Assembly (NCBI RefSeq): GCF_023053635.1
Contig: NC_086188.1
Span: 1,066,501-1,130,500, forward strand
Origin: Elgaria multicarinata webbii
Lineage: Eukaryota; Chordata; Lepidosauria; Squamata; Anguidae
DNA length: 64,000 bases
Direction of reading: 5' to 3'
Positions 32,090 to 41,829 of this stretch are shown piece by piece. Every line of letters starts with the position of its first letter. Within the stretch, counting starts at the first letter, position 1. A program made the translations under genes and the position numbers. The notes beneath the pieces were generated by a model that was not told the DNA's origin, searched no databases, and was given only the letters and a program-made list of their open reading frames with translations.

Positions 32090-35000
32090 TCAGTCTTCGC
32101 GAAGGTAGGCTTCCTCCGCTTCCTCCATGTTGCTCTCTTGACTCGTTGGCGGCACGGGCTCCTCTTCCTTCAGTTTCAGAAGCTCTTCGGTTTTAGCTTC
32201 CGCTAGCTTAGTCTCAGCCTTCTGCGACATCTGCCGTGCTTCTTGCACTTGGGTTTTCACCAGCTGGATGTGGTTGTGGGTTGACACGGAGGCCTGATCA
32301 GCCCCTGGAAAAAGTCAGGACAGTTTTACACAGGACCAACAAAGTCTAGGCAAACCTCCATGGCTGCTCTTAAGATTATGGCATGGTTGGTTCCTGACTT
32401 TCTCACACATAGAGCAGACTCACTGAAATCAAAAGCTAAATCTGAAATGTTTCCAGCCTATTGATTTCAATGGGTCTGCTCTAAGTATGGTTTAAGTCAG
32501 GGGTCTCCAACCTTCTGGGGGCTCATTAGGCATTTTGAAAAAGTGCCCTGGGCACCACCACAAATTGGCTTGCATTATATAGACAGATATACATGCAAAG
32601 AATCAGAATAGTAGAATTGGAAGGGGGCTCAAGGCCATCGAGTCCAACCCCCTGCTCAACGCAGGAATCCACCTTAAAGAATCCCTGACCAATGGCTGTC
32701 CAGCTGCCTCCTGAAGGCCTCTAGGGTAGGAGCCCACAACCTCCCTAGGTAACTGATTCCATTGTCGTACTGCTCTAACAGTTAGGAAGTTTTTCCTGAT
32801 GTCCAGCCGGAATCTGGCTTCCTGTCAGTTGAGCCCATGACTCCGTGTCCTGCACTCTGGGATGATCAAGAAGAGATCCTGGACCTCCTCTGCATGACAA
32901 CCTTCCAAGCATACAGAAACTAAGGCAAGGGGGGTAGCAATGATCTGACTGTTCTATACTCCCAGTCCTGTCAAGCCCCAACCAGCATGGCCAATTGTTA
33001 GGGGCCATGGGAGTTGTATTCATTATTTGTATTCCATCTGCATGTGATGAGGGGGATATGCGTCAGGGAACACTACCTGACTGATAAGCTGCTTCTGCTG
33101 CCATCTCTGAAAGGCGCAAGGCAGTCATCCACCTGGATTCCAGCTTCAGGTACTCCTGGTGCTTTGCAGTCATCTAAGTAAAGCCAAATACCACATTGAG
33201 ACGGTTATAAACACCATCTGAACATGGTTATCCCAACATAAATAAACTGGCATTTTATAAGCCAATTAAATAAAATAGAGCTCTTATTAGGCACACCTTC
33301 AACATGGTTCACAAGTTACTTTCATTTGACTTTACAGCTTTGTCACTATTTTACCTGAATGGTTTTTAACATATACAGTTGTGTGAAAAAGAAAGTACAC
33401 CCTTTTGGAATTGTATGATTTTACATATCAAGACATAATAATCCTTAGCAGGTCTAAAAATTAGGTAAATACAACCTCAGATGAACAACAACACATGACA
33501 TAGCAAAAATGGAGAAGCCATGTGTGAAAAAGTAAGTACACCCTTACTGCTTCCATAGGAATTAAGATGCTAAGTAGCAAACAGGTGCTGCTAACCAAAT
33601 GCCCATAATTAATTGATCATCAGCAAGTATGACCACCTCTATAAAAGCCAAAGTTTTTTCAGTTTGCTGGTCTGGAGCGTTCAGGTGTGTGTTAACACAA
33701 TGCCAAGGAGGAAAGACATCAGCAATGATCTTAGAGAAGCAATTGCTGCTGCCCATCAATCTGGGAAGGGTTATAAGGCCGTTTCCAAACAATTTAAAGT
33801 CCATCATTCTACAGTGAGAAAGGTGTACTTACTTTTTCACACATGGCTTCTCCATTTTAGCTTTATTTCTGTTAAATAAATCATGACACGGTGTAATATG
33901 TCATGTGTTGTTGTTCATCTGAGGTTGTATTTACCTAATTTTTAGACCTGCTAAGGAACAGATGATTGTTATTATGTCCTGATATGTAAAATCATACAAG
34001 TCCAAGAGGGTGTACTTTCTTTTTCACACGTCTGTACTTGATCTTGATCTAGCTGTTTGGTCAAGCTGACTCCGAGTCAGAACGCAGGGAATTTGAATCC
34101 AGGCCTCTCGGGTCCCAATTCCAGAACTGCCGTATGCTGGATCACACCAGCTCTAGAAGGGCAGGCTCCATCAAGCCCGGGCTTCTTACCTCTACTCGAG
34201 CGCCAATGATCACCTGCCAAACTGCATCTTCCTCTTTGGAATTCATTTTCCCAAGGAGGTGTGTATATTTCTGGTACAGTGACAGCAATGTGTAAACTGC
34301 CTGCAAAGAGAGACCTGACTTGTTAAAAGGAGCATATGGTTGACTAAATTTAATTTGCAGTTGCATTCAAATCGTACCACAGAATTTGAGTCTCCAGAGG
34401 CGAGGAGCTTCTTACCGTAGTGTACTCTGTTAAAGCATCAATTAATGCATACGTCGTTTGGGAGAGAAGAGTCCCCGTGCTATCGGTTACCAAAGAGACC
34501 GCTCTCCGGATCAAGGCTTCATTGCTAAGAGAACTCGGATCGTGTTTCTGAAAGACAAATGTTGTGCCTCAGGTTACTTTCCAAATACAACAGCTCTTCA
34601 GGGCTGGGGAGAAGGAAACACGTGTTGTTGCCATCAACATTTTTCTTTTTAAAAAAGCATGTTAGTTCAACTAAAACAGCCTCCCTCAACCTGGTGCCCT
34701 CCAGATGTAGTCCAATGCATGTACAGGGCACTAGGATGGGGCAGACTGAACAAAAGGATTAACAGAACTCTGGGTCACGTGGCACATCTTCTGCAAACAA
34801 GACCAGTATAAGAGCCTTGCTGGGATCACAGCAAAGGTCCGTCTACTCCAGAATCCTGTTTCCCACAGCAGCTGAGAGGATTGCCTCTGGAAAGCCTTCA
34901 AGCAGGCCCTGGCTCTTGCTCCCCAGAAAATGACATTCAGAGGCATGACGCCCTTGGAACTGGAGGTTCGTGGCTAATAGCTGCTGACAGACATCTCCCC

Positions 35001-37705
35001 CATGAATTTGTCCCCCTCCTGGCAAAGCTAGAAGCCATCAACATGTCCTGTGGTAGTATTATTTTATGACTGGGAGAAAAGGGGCTGGGGCTACTTTGGA
35101 AAACAGTGAAGTAATCACTTCCTTTCATTCCTTTGGCACATTTCCCGAGTACACAGAGTTTTCTGATCCTCATCTCATTTTGCTCTTGCAGGAACCCTGA
35201 GAAAGAAACACTGAGGGGACAGGAGCAGGCAGAAGTAACATCGGGGCCTGCTCCTGCTGGACTCTCTCTCTCTCTCTCTCTTTCTTTCTCTCTCCTCCCT
35301 CCCTCCCTCCCTCCTTGACTCCTTTTCCTTGTGTGTCATGTCTTTATTAGATTGTAAGCCTGAGGGCAGGGACTGTCTTTCTTGCTAAGTTTAAGCCGCT
35401 CCGAGAGCCTTTTTTGGCTGAGGAGCGGGGTATAAGTATGATAAATAAATAAATAAATAAATAAAGTTCATTACAGTGAGGGATAATGGCTTGTACAAAG
35501 CCACCCATAGCGATTCATTGTTACAAACTCTCCCTATAGTCACAATATTTACATCATATTTTAAACTTACTTATTGTTTTATACTTTTTATACTTAATTT
35601 TGTAAACCACCCAGGGAGCTTTGGCTATTGGGCGGTATAGAAATGCAATAAATAAATAAATAAATTTCACGTCAAGTCAAGAAAAAGGGTAACTGGACTG
35701 ATCCTTGATATTAAAAATATAATTGGCCTTGCTCTAGTATTACTTGAACCCCATGACCACCCAAACATCATTAATAGTTCCATTAACACATTCTATTTTA
35801 AGGTAAACTGCTGCAGCACAACCCTTTTATTTTTTGCTATCACTGAATTCTGCAGAGCTGTATATGGCCTTCACATCAGAAAACTTAACTTTCTTATTGA
35901 GAAAAATATAACAGTAGCAACAAGAGTGCCTCAACTACTGGATGATGCACAGTTAAAATGAAACCAATCCTGGCCACAGGCTTGCAGTCTGAAAAGACAC
36001 CATGACAAGGGGAAACAAAAGCGAAAGAGGAAATGTGAAAGAGAAGTAGAAATCAGAGGTTCATTTATTGACAGATTAAACAGCTGCAGATAAGGAGAGA
36101 TGCAGATGCAAGGATGTAGCAAAGGGGGGAGATTTAAAATAGAGTAAGTGACATGAAGTTTAATAAATTTCATGTTTAATAAAAGTATTGGGAGAGAGCT
36201 CTGAAAAGTTCTGACACAAACTGCACGGGCACAGAACCCTTATGCATCATGCACAGAGACTGCAAAGAGGAACAAGAAGGAAAATAAAGGTAGATGAGGC
36301 TGTCAAAGAATAGATTCAAAAAATTGAGGAGTAGCTTCTATCCTGGCACTTAACCAAGTTGTATTACCTGTGCAATAGGAATTGCAGACAAGGTTATTCC
36401 AAACCCCAGTGCTGCCACTTTGTTCCATGGTCCCTTAAATCCTGACATACAGCGAGTCCTCACGCTTGCCAGGACTGGAAAACTCCGCCTAGAAAAGACA
36501 TCCCTCTTAGGTACAAGAGCAGCAGCCAGCTAAACAGAGAAACATGCAGCCAGCATTTTTGGAGCCCTCCGCCTGTTAACAGCTGCCAGGAAAGTCCTGC
36601 TTACCGTCCCCTCATTTCAAGCAGTAAAGTGTTAGGAGACTGAACAGGGCCATGTCTGTTGCAGCCCTGATATTAAAAAGTAATTGGCAAGGTCTGAGTC
36701 AACCTGTACGTGTTTTCAACTAAAAAATAGATTAGCAGGACCTTTAATTTTTGTCTGTATTATGCTGAGTTGTCTTGTTTACCAAAATATTATTTTAAGT
36801 GTCTCTCCCCACCCCGCAACTTACTCCAAACCATCAATGCCACGTGTAACGAGTACTAATTCCAGAATGCGATGTGTTATTTTGGCACACTTAATTACTC
36901 TATGGCAGGTTTCCCCAAGCCGGCACTTCTCCACTTCTGTAGGATTACAACTCCAGCACCCCCCAGGCAGCATCTGGAGGGCACCAGGTGGAGGAAGGCT
37001 GCTCTGTGGCAGATCGTAATGAACGTTCTTGACATTAAGGGGCTTCTTATTCTTTCTCCACCATGTCCAAATACAAGGAAATGGCTCATTATGCCAGGGA
37101 AGATCTTCTCCAAAAGGGCAAGTGGGCGATTCGAGCCCGAGGAAGAAGGAGAGAGATGGGTGACCCTTTGGAAAGGAGGACAGGGCTCCTGTATGTTTGT
37201 ATTGAAAAGGGAATTTCAACAGGTGTGATTTGTATGCATGGAAATCCCCTCTCCATCACCACAGTTCAAGCTGCAGGAGCCCTGCCCTCTTTTGTACCTG
37301 GTCACTCTAGTATAACTCCTGCCGCTTTCACTGTGGTGGTGGAGAGGGGATTTCCACCAGGGGCTGCCCGCTTATCACTGGCACCTGCTGAAATTCCCTT
37401 TTCGCCACAATTGTTAAAGCTGCAGGAGCGCGGTCCTCCTTTCCATGCGGTCACCCTATTGAAGAGGGAACGGGCCCGCTTCTACGGAAGGGACGCTGAA
37501 GCTCCGTAACCCAGGGACCAGCCCTCGGAGCGGGGAAGCCGCCCTAGGCAGGCAGGTCAAGGAGGAGGCCGCGACCGCCTGGGGTGGGGTCGCAAAGGGG
37601 GCAAAATGGAAGGGGCGGGTGGGAAGAGGGGAAAGGCGGCTTCTAGAGATACCTGAACAGGGCGCAGCAGCTCCGCAGCCACCGACTGTTCGCAGCCGCC
37701 GCCAT
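32090..37705 (-). CDS. DIABLO: DIABLO/SMAC, six coding exons
   Basis: Mitochondrial intermembrane-space protein released in apoptosis that removes IAPs from caspases. Exons on the minus strand: 37653-37705, 36368-36488, 34416-34547, 34190-34300, 33077-33173, 32090-32304; all junctions GT..AG and in phase, 242 residues (human 239). The start ATG (37705) opens [18 protein letters not shown], a mitochondrial presequence. Exon 2 ends [11 protein letters not shown], so processing should expose AIPI where human has AVPI. The helical bundle follows, e.g. [20 protein letters not shown] and [20 protein letters not shown], and the protein ends EEAYLRED. Intron 4 carries a Tc1-like element, intron 5 a CR1 end and intron 1 a foldback repeat. 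Confidence 0.97.
32600..32910 (-). repeat. CR1 LINE 3' end, minus orientation
   Basis: Includes GAATTGGAAGGGGGCTCAAG, AGTCCAACCCCCTGCTCAA and TTAGGAAGTTTTTCCTGATG, the complement of the CR1 3' end at 3168-3338 plus more upstream sequence. In DIABLO intron 5. Confidence 0.85.
33376..34034 (+). mobile_element. Tc1-like transposon, internally deleted
   Basis: Bounded by TA on both sides. Outer ends CAGTTGTGTGAAAAAGAAAG and the complement of CAGACGTGTGAAAAAGAAAG pair. A second inner copy of GTGTGAAAAAGTAAGTACAC recurs at 33522-33543 and inverted at 33822-33843, so the ends are of the IR/DR type, about 200 bp long. Between them only a transposase N-terminus remains (from ATG 33700): [20 protein letters not shown] and a helix-turn-helix [16 protein letters not shown], about 41 codons; the DDE catalytic region is absent. 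Non-autonomous. Lies in DIABLO intron 4, antisense to the gene. Confidence 0.93.
34795..35050 (+). repeat. Old reptilian interspersed repeat
   Basis: AGCCTTGCTGGGATCACAGC and TCCAGAATCCTGTTTCCCAC match, with divergence, the family at 60833-61035 and 60145-60370. Confidence 0.5.
35335..35465 (+). repeat. Retroelement 3' end
   Basis: ATTAGATTGTAAGCCTGAGG, CCGCTCCGAGAGCCTTTTTT and a (AAAT)n tail, a common reptilian retroelement end; a (CT)n tract (35266-35287) precedes it. Confidence 0.65.
35530..35665 (+). repeat. Retroelement 3' end with AAATAAAT tail
   Basis: TGTAAACCACCCAGGGAGCT and GGCTATTGGGCGGTATAG, as at 25690-25900. In DIABLO intron 2. Confidence 0.65.
37158..37456. repeat. Compound foldback repeat in DIABLO intron 1
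   Basis: GGGTGACCCTTTGGAAAGGA opens it. Inverted partners follow at about 37273-37307 (GCAGGAGCCCTGCCCTCTTT..GGTCAC) and again at 37422-37456 (GCAGGAGCGCGGTCCTCCTT..GGTCACCC). This gives one left end and two right ends, so it looks like a nested or partially duplicated MITE. Confidence 0.6.
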
Positions 37706-37744
37706 CTTGGGACTGTGGTTGGAGTCGCGACGGAAGTGACGTCA
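37698..37744 (-). promoter_or_regulatory. DIABLO core promoter: ETS-CRE composite and YY1-type site
   Basis: On the minus strand TGACGTCACTTCCG (37731-37744) joins a perfect CRE to an ETS site, 26 bp upstream of the ATG. AAGATGGCGGC, a YY1-type motif, overlaps the start codon (37705). All sit in a CpG island of about 37500-38200 with further ETS-like CTTCCG sites (e.g. 37966), typical of housekeeping TATA-less promoters. Confidence 0.65.
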
Positions 37745-39824
37745 AGCTCCGCGACAAAGTGAAGTCCATAGAGCTGATAGCGTGGGAGACGATCTAGTCC
37801 TCCACCTATCTCTATGGCACTTTCTTTTCGGTCCTCATCCGCTTCCGCGCTTCGTTTTCCCCGCCTCTCACCTCATAGGTTCTGACCACGCCTACTTCGG
37901 ATAGAGGTAGAAAAAATTGTAATTGCTAAGAAACTACCGCCCCTCGCCGTCGCCACTTCCGCTCTAGAACGGAACTGGTTTTCTTCATGCCTAATCCCAT
38001 GGGTGGGGGGGGGGGCGAAGGATCATAGTCCATTGGTTGCTTACAATTTTTTACCGGAAGTTCTGGCATTAGTGAACTCGATAGGTCTTTTTCTCTATGA
38101 GGCTTTTAGAGTCTTGACGGGGGAGGGCGCAAAACCTTTGCGCATGCGTCCATGGCACGCGCCGTGCATGGGTGGTTCTGCACGTGGGAATGTGCAGAAA
38201 AACTGTGGGGCGAGTTTATCTTTTTTATTTTTCTGATTGCACTGCGCGTTTTGGACCAGAGCGTTTGCAGTTGCTTGAATGTCTCCAATAAATTAAACGT
38301 TCTTATAAATTAAAAACTTTACAATTTTAAACATAAAATGTTTTGTTTTTTGTTTTAAAAAAGAAATGGACTCTCAAGGAAAGATGGCAGGGAGGGAGGG
38401 TGAGAGGGAGGGAAGGACGACTGAGGGAGAACACGAGAAAAGCAGAAGTGGCGAAAGGCCACCTGAAAAACAAAAGCTTCCACTTTGCTCGTCCTGAAGG
38501 TAAGTTTTGCAACAGGCCAGTTAAATAAAGGCACAAGCCTGTGCATTGCTTAGACACACACACACACACACACAAGGTCCTACAGCTCCCAGCATTCCCC
38601 AGCCAGCCCTGCTGGCTCCAGAACGTGCAATGCAATCTAAATAGCACCTTTGATGATACTATATATAAACAAACACAGAAAAATTAATAACACTCCCTCC
38701 AAGGCTTAAGTACTCTTTGCTGTGTTTAATTTTTCTTTAGGTGACTGCACGTATTTTGTACTACTGGTATTGGAATGAAGTATTAAAAGGTAATCACAAT
38801 TTTGTTTGCATTTCTAATTAAAAGCTGAAAGTTATACCTCAGCTGGCTGGAGATGTTTTTATTAACATTCAGAATGTGTTACAAATTGAACCTATACAGT
38901 CAGAAGTACCAGTGAATTTGATTAAACTTACCAAGAGAATTCAGGGCTAAACTACAGAAGGTGAATGGTGGATCTGCCTTGGTTATCTCACAACACAGAC
39001 AAACCATGTGCACATTTGGGTGCACAGTTCTTACATGCACAGGAGGCTCTTAAATTAGGGGAAACTATCCAACAATAATCCAAAGCGTAGTCAAACATGC
39101 TTACATCCCAAAGATATTTGTGGGACACACCTGCACATATTATAGCCTCCATTATTTACATGTGTTAATTAACTCATTTGTTTGCAGGTATTAAAATAAT
39201 TCTAACAACTGATAAAATGCCATAAAGGTGAGATCTCAGCCCTTCTGAACACTGGGGCCATTAACTTGGGGTGTAGAAGAGATAATACACTTGTTAATGA
39301 GCAGTGAAAAGAAACTGAAATGTTCAGAAACTTTTAATCAAAGCCTTTACTTGTATAGCTTATTTGTATTACAGCTTAATTGTATTTTTGTAGTGATTTG
39401 AGTTATAAAATAGTAAATCAGAAGTTTTAAACAAATGCTTTTAATAATACATGTAAATTTTTAATCTCTTGTTTCAGGACCTGATGAAGCACTCCTAGCA
39501 GGCCTGGTACCACGATAAGCAGTTCAGTAAGTTAAGTATCTAGACACAATTTTCTGGGTAACAGATAATAAATGCTATAACCTTTCCCTTAATATTGTAT
39601 AATTATTGTATGTAATTTACATTAATCCATTTAAATATTTATGGTAGTGAAGATGTTTTAGAACTTTCCAAATCTATCTTCATTCCCTCTATTATTTGCA
39701 ATATTTTACTTTGGATTTTACACGATGTGGCAATATGAATTCTTACATTCTTATCTGAAGACCTGCTCTTCAATTAATAAGGATTTAATGAAAACAAGTC
39801 CCAGTCTGAAAAAACAAAAACAGT
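37745..39824. other. Intergenic, possible divergent non-coding transcript
   Basis: CpG-rich up to about 38240, then AT-rich. Plus-strand splice-like sites exist (donor AAG|GTAAGT at about 38500, acceptor TTTCAG at about 39478) without coding potential. A (CA)n tract lies at 38554-38573. Confidence 0.35.
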
Positions 39825-39842
39825 ACAAGATCCATAGGTCGT

Positions 39843-39848
39843 TTTATT
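39843..39848 (-). terminator. Poly(A) signal of the small membrane protein gene
   Basis: Minus-strand AATAAA, 495 bases after the TGA stop at 40343-40345. Confidence 0.55.
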
Positions 39849-40342
39849 GATCTTCTTTTCAAACGAGATAACAATTGTATGGTGGTTTGACTCTTCTCCA
39901 GGCAGCTTGGTGTTAGCAGTATCATAACTCTCTCAAATTAAGAAAATCAAAGGTGAAAAGAAGGAGTTAATGTTAGAGGAGAGTACTCCAGGGTGAGAGT
40001 AGGGAAGAAGAAGACACCCTGTGAGCCTCTAGGACTGACTAAAGACAAGTTGCAGCTTGATTAGACGCTCTTGCTTTTATATTGGTACTCCCAAGGAAAG
40101 ACGAAAGGAATTTGAGAGGATAAGCGTCATTAGTCCTCTGAGATATTGGCTCCTGAGAGATTATGTTAAAAAACAAAAAAAAAATGACTTGCGTCTATTG
40201 TATCTAGTGTAGCAGGTAGCACAATACGATGCTTGCAACGTCTCTGGAATAAAAGGGGGCATTGTGTTGATTAATCGGGTGTTGGACGTAGAGCGTGTCT
40301 GGTCTCGATCGGTAAGCTGCAGGTGAAAATCAGGATGAGCTG

Positions 40343-41715
40343 TCACTTAAGCACCAGGAAATAAGTGGTCCAGCCAGCCAGCAGTAGTGCTCCTAACAGC
40401 ACCGTGTAACTGAACAGCACAAAAGCCAGGAGTTCCTTCAGCACCTTCAGGAAATGGACAGCGAACGATTCCTGCATGATTCCGGCTTTGCAAGCTGGAG
40501 GGGGGAAATGCATGGGAATCGCCTGTTCTGTAAGAGAAACAGGCAGAATTAAAAGGGATGGAAAATTGAACAACAGCGGCTTAAATCAACAATTAGTTTT
40601 CTAACAGCACAATCCTATTCATGTCTACTCAACAGTTTTATTGAGTTCAATGGGTCTTGCTCCTAGGTAAGTATGTATGGATTGCAGCTTAAATTTGTTA
40701 AAGGCAGTTTTCAGGTCGGTGAAACTACTTTCAGAGTTAAAAGTAGTTTGCAAAATCTAGCCACACACTTAAGAGAGAGCAGGCAAGCGAGCGATAAAAT
40801 ACATAGACGATAATTGCCTGGTGATGCAAGTGGTTGGCCTCACATGCGGGCATGAGACCTCTGAAATGAACTGTGCAGTTGGAGAACAAAGCCTCTAGAT
40901 ATAGAGCTGATAGTGCATTAATATCAACTAAATGCACTAACCAAAGCAGTCGATTCCTCCAAAGGGAGCCTGCTTTAATATTTAATGTCATAATTGCATC
41001 TAATGGACAGACTGGCAGAAAACTTTTATGATTTGGGGGTTAAGGACAAATTGTTTGGCTTGCATCTTTACATCTGCCAAAAATAACCAGAGTTAAAGTG
41101 GGGAAATGTTTAAAAATCCATTCCGTCAAATCAACATGCGCCAGTTCTGTAACAGAATAAGCTGCAAGGGTTCCTAAACTTTGGGAAAGTAAGAGGAAGT
41201 ATGTGCTTGTTTGCCCTATTAAACTGTGCAAATGTTTGCATTTACTGTTTTGAGGAGCCATAAATATAATACCTTTTTCATGATGTTATATATACCAAAG
41301 TTTTGTTTAAAAAGAGGTACTCATCAACTGGCTAGGTAATAAATAATCTCACTTTCATCTCAAGAATAGAAAAATAAAGCCAGGATCAGTCTAGAGCTAA
41401 TCTTGGAAGATTAGATGATGATTTCTCTTCCAAACAATATGAAAGCTGTTGGGATGTAATTGAATTTCCAGCGTATCAAGCACTTGCAATAATTTTTAAA
41501 AGTTACCATCAGATTTTTCTTTTGAAAAAGTTGCTAATTATTTCCAATAGCAGCATGTTTTATCTATCTCCTGCAAGATCATATATATGTGTGTGTATGA
41601 AAAAGAATAAAACAATAGATTTAGCATTAGCACAAGAGTTAAATTTATTTTACATTATTTCAAATTAATTACAGTTGAAGGTAAGAAGCTGCTTACCGTG
41701 GACAAATGACGGCAT
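40343..41715 (-). CDS. Two-exon gene for a 67-residue single-pass membrane protein, unrecognised
   Basis: Exon 1 coding part is 41697-41715, with TAA directly before the ATG and donor ACG|GTAAGC. Exon 2 is 40343-40527, acceptor TCTTACAG. Spliced, the frame is uninterrupted: MPSFVHEQAIPMHFPPPACK, a short linker, then an amphipathic stretch FAVHFLKVLKELLAFVLF. The membrane segment is SYTVLLGALLLAGWTTYFLV, ending LK-stop. Neither exon alone defines this start, so the splice supports a real gene. The 3' UTR is ~500 bases and ends at AATAAA (39843-39848). No signal peptidase site is evident; a tail-anchored or signal-anchor micropeptide is likely. Size and layout recall SERCA-regulating micropeptides, but I see no sequence match. 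Unknown function. Confidence 0.6.
40605..40695. repeat. Short foldback repeat
   Basis: GCACAATCCTATTCATGTCT ... TAAGTATGTATGGATTGCAG, imperfectly palindromic around GAGTTCAATGGG; a widespread reptilian element. A relative lies at 46358-46425. In the intron of the small membrane protein gene. Confidence 0.55.
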
Positions 41716-41829
41716 TTAAAGTTCTTGTTTGCCTTTTGTTTCTGGTCTCTTTCTTGAACGTCTGGCTTGTAGAAATGCCAGAGATGTAGCTGGATACTCT
41801 TCAGTTCTCTCAATCTGAAGAGGCAGGGG

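Noticed and set aside
37063-37509. 148-codon plus-strand frame in DIABLO intron 1
   Set aside because: Runs through the compound foldback repeat; the frame is a by-product of the repeat.
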